From contig JBKPHM010000055.1 in assembly GCA_046729855.1 (NCBI GenBank), positions 1-46,450 of the forward strand: DNA of 46,450 nt. The letters are read 5' to 3'. The notes beneath the pieces were generated by a model. It was not told the DNA's origin. It searched no databases and saw only the letters and a list, made by a program, of their open reading frames with translations. Positions within the stretch are counted from its first letter, which is position 1, and every line of letters begins with the position of its first letter. Source of the stretch: DATHSY01 sp046729855. GTDB taxonomy: Bacteria; Actinomycetota; UBA4738; HRBIN12. Shown here piece after piece: positions 23,522-31,872 of this stretch. A program made the translations under genes and the position numbers.

Positions 23522-25509
23522 GGCGGACGCGCGCCCTGTGGGTGTCGATCGGGTTCGTCGGCCTGCTCGTGGTGGCATCGATCGGGTCGTTCGTCCTGGG
23601 GACCAGGCCCGTCCTCGGGCTCGATCTCGAGGGCGGGGTCTCGGTGATCCTGCAGGCACCCGAGGGGACCAGCCGCGACGTGATGGAGCGGGCGCTGGAG
23701 AACATCCGGACCCGCGTGGACGCCTTCGGCGTGGGCGAGCCGATCCTCTACCTGTCGGGCACCAACATCGAGGTACAGATCCCGGGCCTGGCGCGAGGCG
23801 AGATACAGCAACGGCGACACGAGCAGTTCTGTCTGATCGGGGAGGACGCCGAGAGCTTCGGCTGCTTCGACGAGGAGGACGCTGCCACGAAGGCCCTCGA
23901 GTCCGCGTCCGTGGACCGGTTCGTCACGTCGGCGTGCCTGAGCGGCGGCCCGTTCGACGAGGACAGCCCGCGTTGCTTCGCCACCGAGAAGCAGGCGAAC
24001 GACGCCCTCGACGCGATCGCGGTCGAGAAGCAGGAGGACGAGTTCTGCCTGACCGGCACCGGCCTCGAGCAGGATCCCTGCTTCCCCACGCGAGACGAGG
24101 CGGACGACAAGCTCGCGCAGGTCACGGTCGACCTCCGTGAGGAGTACTGCCTGAGCGGGACGGAGGGCGCCACCCTGGAGGGCGAGACGGGCCCCGCGTG
24201 CTTCGGCTCGATGGACGCGGCCGAGGAGGTGCTCGCGTCGATCTCCGTCCGTCGGCTCGCGCAGGAGTTTTGCGTGGTCAGCTCCGCCGGGCGGAACCTG
24301 GGGTGCTACCTGAACCGGGACGACGCCGAGTCCCAGCTACAGGAGACTGGGCAGGAGCGGCTCCTGCAAGTGATCGGAACGACCGCCCGCCTCGAGCAGC
24401 GCCAGGTTCTCGAGATCCTCGCGCCGGGTTCCCCCGCGTACGAGGCGACTCCGGTGACGTGCGGAGAGCCGACCGAACGCGACACGCAGGCGTGCTCGTT
24501 CGAGGCGCTCCGCGACCAGGACGTCGTGTTCCTTGGCGCCGACGGCCAGACGAAGTACCGGTTGGGACCGGTCGAGTTCACGGGGGAGGCGATCAAGCGT
24601 GCCACCGCCGTGTACGGGTCCGCGTCGCAGGGCCAGGCCCCGGGGTGGCGGATCGACTTCCAGCTCACGCCAGAGGGAACGGAGACCGTCGCCGACGTCA
24701 CGACCAGGCTGGTGCAGCAGCAGCTCGCGATCGTGGTCGACGAGGTGGTCATCTCGGCGCCGACGGTGCAGGACCCCATCACCGGCGGGGCGGGCGTGAT
24801 CACCGGCAGCTTCACCAAGCAGCGGGCGCAGGACCTCGCGACCCAGCTGAACGCGGGCGCCCTGCCCGTGAACCTCCAGCAGCAGCAGGTGCAGACGGTC
24901 AGCCCAACCCTCGGCGCGGAGTCGCTGCGTCAGGCGGTCTGGGCCGGGATCGGGGGCCTCGTGCTCCTCGCGCTGTACCTGCTCTTCTATTACCGGCTGC
25001 TCGGGGTCGTGGCATGGTTCGGGATGGCCATCTGGGCGATCCTCGCGATCTCGCTCGTCGGCGTCGCCGGGCTCGCGTTCGGCTACAGCCTGACCCTCGC
25101 CGGCGTCGCTGGTCTCGTGATCTCGCTGGGTGTGACCGCCGACTCGTACATCGTCTTCTTCGAACGCTTGAAGGACGAGGTCCGGAACGGCCGCACCCCG
25201 AGGTCGGCCGTGCAGCCCGCGTTCTCGCGTGCGTTCAGGACGATCATCGCGGCGGACACCGTCACGGCCATCGCCGCGATCGTGCTCTACGTCACCGCGA
25301 TCAGCTCGGTCCGCGGGTTCGCGCTCACGCTCGGTGTGTCGGTGGTGCTCGACCTGTTCGTCGTGTGGTTCTTCAAGCGGCCGACCGCCTTCCTGATCGC
25401 TCGGAGCGAACGCCTCGTGAACCTCCCCGGCTTCGGCCTCACGAGCGGCGTCGCCGCCGACCGCCTTCCCGGCGAGGCGGCGCCTGTTGTGGCGGGGGCG
25501 TCGAAGTGA
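23518..25509 (+). CDS. secD: Protein translocase subunit SecD with a cysteine-repeat insert
   Basis: A 663-residue RND-type membrane protein that uses the proton gradient with SecF to complete secretion. TM1 is at about 6-28, then LGLDLEGGVSVILQA (33-47) and the P1 base EVQIPGLARGEI. Between this and LLQVIGTTARLEQRQVL (282-298) lie about 180 residues that ordinary SecD lacks: five repeats each carrying two cysteines. The Cys315/Cys326 pair further on is, as I recall, common in actinobacterial SecD. The rest is canonical: DFQLTPEGTETVADVTT, LAIVVDEVVISAPTV, ITGSFTKQRAQDLATQLNAG, five C-terminal TM helices, and LGVTADSYIVFFERLKDE with the functional acidic residue. GTG 23518 overlaps the HD gene stop, and the gene overlaps secF. 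Confidence 0.95.
   Translation: MRRTRALWVSIGFVGLLVVASIGSFVLGTRPVLGLDLEGGVSVILQAPEGTSRDVMERALENIRTRVDAFGVGEPILYLSGTNIEVQIPGLARGEIQQRRHEQFCLIGEDAESFGCFDEEDAATKALESASVDRFVTSACLSGGPFDEDSPRCFATEKQANDALDAIAVEKQEDEFCLTGTGLEQDPCFPTRDEADDKLAQVTVDLREEYCLSGTEGATLEGETGPACFGSMDAAEEVLASISVRRLAQEFCVVSSAGRNLGCYLNRDDAESQLQETGQERLLQVIGTTARLEQRQVLEILAPGSPAYEATPVTCGEPTERDTQACSFEALRDQDVVFLGADGQTKYRLGPVEFTGEAIKRATAVYGSASQGQAPGWRIDFQLTPEGTETVADVTTRLVQQQLAIVVDEVVISAPTVQDPITGGAGVITGSFTKQRAQDLATQLNAGALPVNLQQQQVQTVSPTLGAESLRQAVWAGIGGLVLLALYLLFYYRLLGVVAWFGMAIWAILAISLVGVAGLAFGYSLTLAGVAGLVISLGVTADSYIVFFERLKDEVRNGRTPRSAVQPAFSRAFRTIIAADTVTAIAAIVLYVTAISSVRGFALTLGVSVVLDLFVVWFFKRPTAFLIARSERLVNLPGFGLTSGVAADRLPGEAAPVVAGASK
23818..24360 (+). 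repeat. Five tandem cysteine-pair protein repeats inside SecD P1
   Basis: Residues 101 to about 281 of SecD. Each unit of about 34-41 residues begins with [FYA]C[LV]xG or similar, has a second C[FY], and ends with a short acidic/Ala-rich helix of the form xxxAxxxLxxxxV. First cysteines are at 105, 140, 177, 211 and 252. Second cysteines are at 116, 153, 188, 228 and 263, giving C-C spacings of 11, 13, 11, 17 and 11. Helix parts read EEDAATKALESASV, EKQANDALDAIAV, RDEADDKLAQVTV, MDAAEEVLASISV and RDDAESQLQETG. The DNA copies have diverged, so the duplication is old and probably maintained. Confidence 0.85.
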
Positions 25510-26642
25510 ACGTCCGCGAGGCCATCGCGACGTTCCGCGGGCACCGCGAGCCGCGCTTCAGGCTGATGCAGCATCGACGGTGGTGGTTCGCGCTCTCGGG
25601 CGCCGCCATCGCGGTGTCGCTCCTCGGGCTGGTCGTGCGGGACCTCAACCTGTCGATCGACTTCGAGGGCGGATCGCAGCTCACGTACGCCGACGAGACG
25701 GGCGTCACCGCGGACGACGTCCGGGATGTGCTCGAGAACGATCCCTGGAACCTGGACGGTTCCGAGGTGCAGATCGTCGGCGGCAATGAGGTCTCGATCC
25801 GGGCGCCCAGCCTGACGACGTTGTCCGACTCCGAACGGACGGAGCTGATCGACGCCCTGGCCGAGCAGGCGGGGGTGTCGGCGGACGATGTCAGCCGGAC
25901 CGACGTCGGACCGACCTGGGGATCGCAAATCTCGCGCAAGGCGCTCCAGGGGCTGATCGTCGTGCTGATCGCGATCGCCCTCTACATCTCGCTGTGGTTC
26001 AAGGAGTGGAAGATGGCGGTCGGGGCACAGGTGGCGCTCGCGCACGACGTGATCATCACCGCGGGGGTCTACGCCTTGACCGGACGAGAGGTCACTCCGG
26101 CAACGGTCATCGCGATCCTGACGATCATGGGCTTCTCCCTCTACGACACCGTCGTGATCTACGACAGGATCAAGGAGAACACCGCGTCGCCGGCGCTCCT
26201 CGCGAAGGACACGTACACCGGCGTCGTCAACGCATCGCTGAACCAGGTCTTCATGCGTTCGGTGAACACGTCCCTCGTCGTGGTCTTTCCGATCGCGTCG
26301 TTGCTGTTGTTCGGTGGAGAGACGTTGAAGGACTTCGCCTTCGCGATGCTCATCGGCGTGATCACCGGCGCGTACTCGTCGATCTTCGTCGCCGCGCCGA
26401 TCCTGACCGTGCTGAAGGAGCGCGAGCCGAAGTACGCGCAACTCCGTGCGCGAGCGGCGCGCGACGCAGGGCGTCAGCTCCGCCCGGTGGCGGACGAGCC
26501 AGCGCTCGGTGCTGGGACGGGGGACGGGGCCGTCCCATCCGCGGTCGGCGCGGCCGCCGCCTCTCGCGGGACGGCGCGCGCAGGACAGCCATCGCGCTCC
26601 AAGTCGCGGCGCAAACCACCCTCCAAGCGGAGGCGGAGGTGA
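25506..26642 (+). CDS. secF: Protein translocase subunit SecF
   Basis: A 378-residue partner of SecD. TM1 is near 29-46, followed by LNLSIDFEGGSQLTYADE and the periplasmic P4 domain (about 60-135, ending DVGPTWGSQISRKALQG). Five more membrane helices follow with the family motifs AHDVIITAGVYAL, IMGFSLYDTVVIYDRIKEN, NTSLVVVFPIASLLLFGG and GVITGAYSSIFVAAPIL. The cytoplasmic C-terminus is an Ala/Gly-rich linker ending in a strongly basic tail (SRRKPPSKRRRR) that could contact ribosomal or membrane phosphates. GTG 25506 overlaps the secD stop. Confidence 0.97.
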   Translation: MNVREAIATFRGHREPRFRLMQHRRWWFALSGAAIAVSLLGLVVRDLNLSIDFEGGSQLTYADETGVTADDVRDVLENDPWNLDGSEVQIVGGNEVSIRAPSLTTLSDSERTELIDALAEQAGVSADDVSRTDVGPTWGSQISRKALQGLIVVLIAIALYISLWFKEWKMAVGAQVALAHDVIITAGVYALTGREVTPATVIAILTIMGFSLYDTVVIYDRIKENTASPALLAKDTYTGVVNASLNQVFMRSVNTSLVVVFPIASLLLFGGETLKDFAFAMLIGVITGAYSSIFVAAPILTVLKEREPKYAQLRARAARDAGRQLRPVADEPALGAGTGDGAVPSAVGAAAASRGTARAGQPSRSKSRRKPPSKRRRR

Positions 26643-27166
26643 CCGTGGACGTCGAACAGCTGAGGGCCCTGATCCGGGACGTGCCCGACTTCCCGCAGGA
26701 GGGCATCCTGTTCAAGGACATCACGCCGCTGTTGGCGGACCCCCTGGCGTTCTCGACCGTGATCGACCTGATCGTGGTCCATTTCGGACGCGGGAACGTC
26801 GACAAGGTCGTCGGGATCGAGGCTCGCGGGTTCATCATCGCCTCGCCCGTCGCGTACCACTTCGGAGCGGGGTTCGTCCCGGTCCGCAAGAAGGACAAGC
26901 TCCCCTGGGACACGGAGGCGGCCGAGTACGCGCTCGAGTACGGCACGGCGACGCTCGAGATCCACCGAGACGCCGTCGCCGAGGGCGAGCGCGTCTTGGT
27001 GGTGGACGACGTGCTGGCCACCGGCGGCACGGCCAAGGCCACGGCGGAGCTGGTCGAGCGGATCGGCGGCAAGGTCGTCGGGATCGCCTGTCTGATCGAG
27101 CTCGGCTTCCTCCACGGTCGGAGTCGTCTGGGCGGCCGCGACCTGTTCACGCTGCTTCAGTACTGA
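26639..27166 (+). CDS. apt: Adenine phosphoribosyltransferase
   Basis: A 175-residue (from GTG 26639, overlapping secF as GTGA) or 173-residue (from GTG 26645) enzyme converting adenine and PRPP to AMP. Both starts have a GGAGG five bases upstream; I prefer the overlap pattern used throughout this operon. Motifs: DVPDFPQEGILFKDITPLL, VVGIEARGFIIASPVAYHFG, FVPVRKKDKLPW and the PRPP loop VLVVDDVLATGGTAKA. The genes apt and relA follow secDF in many actinobacteria and firmicutes. Confidence 0.96.
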   Translation: MTVDVEQLRALIRDVPDFPQEGILFKDITPLLADPLAFSTVIDLIVVHFGRGNVDKVVGIEARGFIIASPVAYHFGAGFVPVRKKDKLPWDTEAAEYALEYGTATLEIHRDAVAEGERVLVVDDVLATGGTAKATAELVERIGGKVVGIACLIELGFLHGRSRLGGRDLFTLLQY

Positions 27167-27194
27167 ACCCGGCTGGTCACGCCGGACCCGGGCC

Positions 27195-27200
27195 GTACAC
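27195..27200 (+). promoter_or_regulatory. Candidate -10 element of relA
   Basis: TACACT is followed by AAGGAGGAG shortly before GTG 27222, so the transcript is probably leadered and SD-driven. Confidence 0.45.
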
Positions 27201-27221
27201 TGACTCTTCGAAGGAGGAGCG

Positions 27222-29471
27222 GTGGACAGCCGGGAACAGGTACGGTCGGAGCGACGGAGCGGGTTGCTCGCGCGGCTGCGGCCCGGTGAGCCGGACGCTC
27301 CGCCGGCCGAGCTGGATCATCTGGTCCGCAGCGTCAGGGCGTACAACGCCAAGGCCGACGTCAGGGAGCTCCAACGGGCCTTCGCGTTCGCGTCGCAGGC
27401 CCACTCCGGCCAGAAGCGGTTGTCGGGCGAGGACTACGTCTACCACCCGCTCGCCGTCGGGCAGATCCTCGCTGAGCTCGGCCTGGACACGACGACCCTG
27501 GTCGCGGCGCTCCTGCACGATACGGTCGAGGACACGCCGCGCACGCTCGACGATCTGGAGCGGGAATTCGGACCCGACGTCGCACGCCTGGTCGACGGTT
27601 TGACGAAGATCGACACGATCACGTTCAAGACCCGAGAGCACGAGCAGGCCGAGAACGTCCGGAAGATGATCGTCGCGATGGCGGGCGACATCCGCGTCCT
27701 GTTGATCAAGCTCGCGGACCGCCTGCACAACATGCGAACGCTGTCGGCGCTATCCGAGCCCAAGCAGCGGGAGAACGCAACCGAGACGCTGGAGATCTTC
27801 GCGCCGCTCGCGCACCGCCTGGGCGTCCAGCAGATCCGGTGGGAGCTCGAGGACCTCTCGTTCAAGATGCTGCATCCGGGGCCATACCGCGAGATCGCGA
27901 ACCTCGTCGAGAAGCGCCGCGGCGAGCGCCAGAAGCACATCGACGGCGTCCTGCAGGCGGCGAAGGCACGTCTACGCGAGGCGGGCGTGAAGGCCGACGT
28001 CGAGGGCCGTCCGAAGCACCTGTACTCGATCTACGAGAAGATGGTCGTCGGCGGCAAGGAGTTCAACGAGATCTCCGATCTGGCCGCGATCCGCGTCCTC
28101 GTCGATTCCGTGCGGGACTGCTACGCGGCACTCGGCGCGATCCATTCGCTCTGGAAGCCCGTGCCCGGCCGGTTCAAGGACTACGTGGCGATGCCCAAGT
28201 CCAACATGTACCAGTCGCTGCACACGACGGTGGTCGGCCCGCAGGGACGGCCGATCGAGGTGCAGATCCGGACCCGCGACATGCACCGGACCGCGGAGTA
28301 CGGCATCGCCGCGCACTGGCGGTACAAGGAGGGCCAGGGCGGCCGCAAGGCCAAGGACGCCGCCGACCTCGCGTGGCTCGGGCAGATGCTGGAGTGGCTG
28401 AAGGACATGGCCGACCCGCGCGAGTTCATGGAGGGCCTCAAGATCGACCTGTACGGCGGCCAGGTCTTCGTGTTCACGCCGAAGGGAGACGTGATCAACC
28501 TGCCCGCGGAGGCGACGCCCGTCGACTTCGCATACGCGATCCACACGGAGGTCGGTCACCGGACGGTGGGCGCGAAGGTGAGCGGCAAGCTGGTGCCGCT
28601 CGACTACGAGCTGCGCACGGGCGACTCGGTCGAGATCATCACGTCCAAGGCGCAGGGTGAGGGGCCATCGCAGGACTGGCTGAAGTTCGTCAAGACGCCG
28701 CGCGCGCGGACCAAGATTCGTCAGTGGTTCAGCCGCGAGCGCCGCGAGGACGCCCTGGAGGAGGGACGCGATCTCGTGCAGCGCGCGATGCGCAAGCAGA
28801 ACGTCCCGTTCAAGCGGCTGGCCACCGAGGAGGCGATGGGGCACGTCGCCGAGGAGATGAAGTTCCCCGACCTCGAGTCGCTGTACGTGGCAGTGGGGGA
28901 GGGTCACGTCTCGACGCAGTCGGTCCTGGCGCGGCTGACGCGGATCGTGAGCGGCACGCCCGAGCACGACGTCACCGAGGTGCCGCTGTCGCGCCCGGTC
29001 CGCGTCGAACGACCGGACGTCACCTCCGGCGTCGTGGTGCCGGGCTCCGCCGACGTCTGGGTGCGTCTGGCGCGGTGCTGCACGCCGGCGCCGGGGGACG
29101 AGATCATGGGCTTCGTCACGCGGGGCCAGGGCGTCTCGGTCCACCGCACCGACTGCCCGAACGCAAAGGCGCTCGCGTCCGAGCCCGAGCGGCTGATCGA
29201 CGTCTCGTGGCGCGCGGGGCGCTCCACGTCGTTCGTGGTTGCGATCAAGGTCGAGGCGCTCGACCGGACGCGGCTCCTGTCGGACGTCGCGACGGTCCTG
29301 TCCGACCAGCACGTGAACATCATCTCGGCAACGTCCGCCGTCGGGCGTGACCGGGTAACGACCCTGCGCTTCACCTTCGAACTGGCCGACATCGCCCATC
29401 TCTCGCAGATCCTCACGGTCGTCAAGCGGGTCGAGAACGTGTACGACGCCTACCGCGTCGTGCCTCGCTGA
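27222..29471 (+). CDS. relA: Bifunctional (p)ppGpp synthetase/hydrolase
   Basis: A 749-residue long RSH enzyme. The N-terminal HD hydrolase domain has AALLHDTVEDT (His99, Asp100, Glu-Asp) and LIKLADRLHNMRTL. The synthetase domain has GRPKHLYSIYEKM, DLAAIRVLV and FKDYVAMPKSNMYQSLHTTV. TGS (VFVFTPKGDVINLP), helical, zinc-finger-like (RCCTPAPGDEIMGF with DCPNA) and ACT domains follow. With intact HD residues it should both make and break the stringent alarmone. GTG 27222 has AAGGAGGAG just upstream. The length matches the actinobacterial single Rel. Confidence 0.98.
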   Translation: MDSREQVRSERRSGLLARLRPGEPDAPPAELDHLVRSVRAYNAKADVRELQRAFAFASQAHSGQKRLSGEDYVYHPLAVGQILAELGLDTTTLVAALLHDTVEDTPRTLDDLEREFGPDVARLVDGLTKIDTITFKTREHEQAENVRKMIVAMAGDIRVLLIKLADRLHNMRTLSALSEPKQRENATETLEIFAPLAHRLGVQQIRWELEDLSFKMLHPGPYREIANLVEKRRGERQKHIDGVLQAAKARLREAGVKADVEGRPKHLYSIYEKMVVGGKEFNEISDLAAIRVLVDSVRDCYAALGAIHSLWKPVPGRFKDYVAMPKSNMYQSLHTTVVGPQGRPIEVQIRTRDMHRTAEYGIAAHWRYKEGQGGRKAKDAADLAWLGQMLEWLKDMADPREFMEGLKIDLYGGQVFVFTPKGDVINLPAEATPVDFAYAIHTEVGHRTVGAKVSGKLVPLDYELRTGDSVEIITSKAQGEGPSQDWLKFVKTPRARTKIRQWFSRERREDALEEGRDLVQRAMRKQNVPFKRLATEEAMGHVAEEMKFPDLESLYVAVGEGHVSTQSVLARLTRIVSGTPEHDVTEVPLSRPVRVERPDVTSGVVVPGSADVWVRLARCCTPAPGDEIMGFVTRGQGVSVHRTDCPNAKALASEPERLIDVSWRAGRSTSFVVAIKVEALDRTRLLSDVATVLSDQHVNIISATSAVGRDRVTTLRFTFELADIAHLSQILTVVKRVENVYDAYRVVPR

Positions 29472-29476
29472 CCGAC

Positions 29477-29923
29477 GTGCGGATCCTGCTGCAGCGGGTC
29501 TCGAGCGCTTCCGTTCGGGTTCGGGACGAGGTGGTCGCGCGGATCGGCATCGGGTTCCTTCTGCTGGTCGGGGTCGGCAGGGAGGACGCGTTCGGCGAAT
29601 ACGACCGCGTGGCCGAGAAGATCGCGAGCCTCCGCGTGTTCGAGGACGACGCCGGAAAGATGAACCGCTCTCTGGGGGAGGTGGGGGGCGAGGTGCTCGT
29701 CGTGCCGCAGTTCACGCTGTACGGCGACGTCCGCAAGGGACGCAGACCATCCTGGGATGGCGCGGCACCTCCCGAGGTGGCGGCCGACCGCATCGAGGCC
29801 TTCGCCCGGGCGCTCGAGGCGCGAGGCGTGCGGGTATCGCGGGGTGCCTTCCGAGAGCACATGCACGTCGAGCTCGTGAACGACGGTCCCGTCACCCTCT
29901 GGATCGACGCCGCGGCGCTCTAG
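29477..29923 (+). CDS. dtd: D-aminoacyl-tRNA deacylase
   Basis: A 148-residue DTD homodimer subunit that removes D-amino acids from mischarged tRNA. Family elements: MRILLQRVSSASVRV, FLLLVGVGREDA, LRVFEDDAGKMN, QFTLYGDVRKGRRPSW and NDGPVTLWID (Gly-Pro motif). The usual Ser of the SQFTL motif is Pro77 here (VVPQFTL). The catalytic chemistry of DTD is attributed largely to backbone and tRNA groups, so the effect is unclear. GTG 29477 lies five bases after relA. Confidence 0.95.
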   Translation: MRILLQRVSSASVRVRDEVVARIGIGFLLLVGVGREDAFGEYDRVAEKIASLRVFEDDAGKMNRSLGEVGGEVLVVPQFTLYGDVRKGRRPSWDGAAPPEVAADRIEAFARALEARGVRVSRGAFREHMHVELVNDGPVTLWIDAAAL

Positions 29924-29968
29924 GGGTTCGGGAAAGCCAATCCCATCGGTCCGGCGGTGCGCCGCCGA

Positions 29969-29974
29969 TAAGAT
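29969..29974 (+). promoter_or_regulatory. Candidate -10 element before the glyoxalase-II-like gene
   Basis: TAAGAT ends nine bases before ATG 29984. No Shine-Dalgarno sequence is present, so the transcript is likely near-leaderless and serves the MBL-hisS pair. Confidence 0.5.
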
Positions 29975-29983
29975 GGCGCGTCA

Positions 29984-30604
29984 ATGTACCTCGACGTCTT
30001 CTCCGACAACTCGTTCGAGTCCAACTGCTGGCTGATGGGTGTCGAAGGCTCGGATGAGGCCGTGGTCGTCGATCCCGGGTTCTCGGTGGGAACCCTGCGC
30101 GCGATCCTCGCCGACGCCGGCAGGCGGCCGGTCGCGGTCCTGGCCACGCACGGCCACTACGACCACGTCGGCGCGGCGGCCGGTCTGTGCGGTGACGACC
30201 TGCCGCTGTACATCCACGAGGCCGACGTCGAGGCGCTCGTCGATCCCGTGGGCTGGGGGGCCGGGTACGCGTCGCCGCCGGTGCCCGTCAAGGACGTTCG
30301 GACCCTGGTCGACGGCGACCGGGTGACATTCGCCGGGTTCGAGATCGACGTCGTCCACACGCCCGGTCACACGCCTGGGAGCTCCTGCTTGCGCACGGAC
30401 GGGTGGGTCGCCTCCGGCGACCTCGTGATGGCCGGGACGATCGGGCGGAGCGACTTCCCGAACTCCTCGCCGGCCGACATGCGACGGAGCCTGGAACGGT
30501 TCCTCACGTTCGACGACGCCCTGGATGTGCTCACGGGCCACGGTCCGCGCACCACGGTCGCGCGCGAGCGCGAACGCAACCCGTGGCTCCTGGAGCTTCG
30601 ATGA
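29984..30604 (+). CDS. Metallo-beta-lactamase fold hydrolase, glyoxalase II-like
   Basis: A 206-residue metal-dependent hydrolase. Ligand motif THGHYDH (His56, His58, Asp60, His61), His129 in HTPGHTPGSS, Asp146 in SGDLVMAG and a C-terminal His in TGHGPRTT are all present. The pattern SGDLVMAGTIGRSDF and an adjacent hisS match the actinobacterial hydroxyacylglutathione-hydrolase-like protein next to hisS (Rv2581c is the recalled equivalent). Actinobacteria lack glutathione, so the thioester substrate, if any, would be another thiol adduct. The stop overlaps hisS as ATGA. Confidence 0.94.
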   Translation: MYLDVFSDNSFESNCWLMGVEGSDEAVVVDPGFSVGTLRAILADAGRRPVAVLATHGHYDHVGAAAGLCGDDLPLYIHEADVEALVDPVGWGAGYASPPVPVKDVRTLVDGDRVTFAGFEIDVVHTPGHTPGSSCLRTDGWVASGDLVMAGTIGRSDFPNSSPADMRRSLERFLTFDDALDVLTGHGPRTTVARERERNPWLLELR

Positions 30605-31866
30605 GCGAGTGGGCGCCGCCGCGGGGCACGCGGGACTTCCTGGTCCCCGACGGAGCGAGGATCCGCGCGCTCTACGATCGCGGCGCGGAGCTCGCTCGCC
30701 GGTACGGCTTCCGGTACGTGGAGACGCCGGGGTTCGAGCACACCGAGCTGTTCGCCAAGACGTCCGGGCAGACGAGCGACGTCGTCTCGAAGGAGATGTA
30801 CTCGTTCAGGGATCGCGGCGGCCGCCCGCTCACGCTGCGGCCGGAGGGGACGGCGCCGGTGATCCGCGCGTACCTCGATCGCCGGCACGAGCTGCCGTCG
30901 CCGTTCAAGGGCTACTACCTCACGCGGATGTACCGCTACAGCCGGCCGCAAGCTGGGCGCCTTCGTGAGCACCGGCAGTTCGGCGTGGAGACCGTCGGGT
31001 CGGCCGAACCGGGCACGGACGTCGAGGTGATCGTCCTGGCCGACGAGTACCTGCGCGGCCTCGGGCTCTCGCGGTACGAGGTCCAGATCAATTCCATCGG
31101 CGACGACGTCTGTCGCCCGGCGTACCGCGAGGAGCTGATCGCGTACCTCCGCGAGCACCGCGAACGACTGACGGACGAGCACCGCGAACGGTTCGAGGAC
31201 AACCCGATGCGTGTGCTCGACTGCAAGGACGAGGCCTGTCGGGCCGTCGCGGCGGAGGCCCCTCGGATTACGGACCGGCTGTGCGACGCGTGCCGCCAGC
31301 ACTTCGACGGCGTCCTGGCGGGGCTCGACGACCAGGGGATCAAGGCCGTCGTCACGCCGACGGTCGTGCGAGGGCTCGACTACTACACGCGGACGGCGTT
31401 CGAGTTCGTGAGCCACGTCCTCTCGGACGCAAACGCCGCGCTCTTCGGCGGGGGGCGGTACGACGGGCTCGCCGAGGCGCTCGGCGGTCCGCACGTCCCG
31501 GGTGTGGGGTTCGGTATGGGGCTCGAGCGGGTGCTGCTCGCGCTCGAGGACGAGGGGATCGAGCCGCCGTCCGAGCCGCCCCTCGACGTGTTCGTGGTCG
31601 CCCTCGGCGAGCGCGGCCGCTCGACCGGCGGCGCGCTCGTCCGCACGCTCCGGGCGGCCGGCGTCTCCGCGGACGCCGCGTACGAGGAGCGGCCGCTCAA
31701 GGCGCAGCTCCGCATGGCCGACCGTACCGGCGCCCGGTTCGCCGCGATCGTGGGCGACGCCGAGGTCGACGCCGGGACCGTGACGCTTCGAAGGCTCTCG
31801 GACGGCACACAGGACTCGATCCCCGCGGCCGAGGTCGCGGCCCGCGTGGAGGCCGATCGTGAGTGA
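30601..31866 (+). CDS. hisS: Histidine-tRNA ligase
   Basis: A 421-residue class II synthetase. It starts with the typical PPRGTRDFLVPDGARIR. Motif 1 is within YGFRYVETPGFEHTELF. Motif 2 and the HisRS element TLRPEGTAPVIRAYL, YRYSRPQAGRLREHRQFGVE, the histidine-A element VRGLDYYTRTAFEF, GGGRYDGLAEALGG and motif 3 GFGMGLERVLLAL follow. The C-terminal anticodon-binding domain runs from LDVFVVALG. ATG 30601 overlaps the upstream stop. aspS follows after six bases, the common hisS-aspS pairing. Confidence 0.98.
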   Translation: MSEWAPPRGTRDFLVPDGARIRALYDRGAELARRYGFRYVETPGFEHTELFAKTSGQTSDVVSKEMYSFRDRGGRPLTLRPEGTAPVIRAYLDRRHELPSPFKGYYLTRMYRYSRPQAGRLREHRQFGVETVGSAEPGTDVEVIVLADEYLRGLGLSRYEVQINSIGDDVCRPAYREELIAYLREHRERLTDEHRERFEDNPMRVLDCKDEACRAVAAEAPRITDRLCDACRQHFDGVLAGLDDQGIKAVVTPTVVRGLDYYTRTAFEFVSHVLSDANAALFGGGRYDGLAEALGGPHVPGVGFGMGLERVLLALEDEGIEPPSEPPLDVFVVALGERGRSTGGALVRTLRAAGVSADAAYEERPLKAQLRMADRTGARFAAIVGDAEVDAGTVTLRRLSDGTQDSIPAAEVAARVEADRE

Positions 31867-31872
31867 CCTGCC

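Noticed and set aside
23818..24360. SecD insert as a frameshifted or foreign coding segment
   Set aside because: The frame is continuous, codon and GC character match the gene, and the repeats keep both cysteines in each unit.
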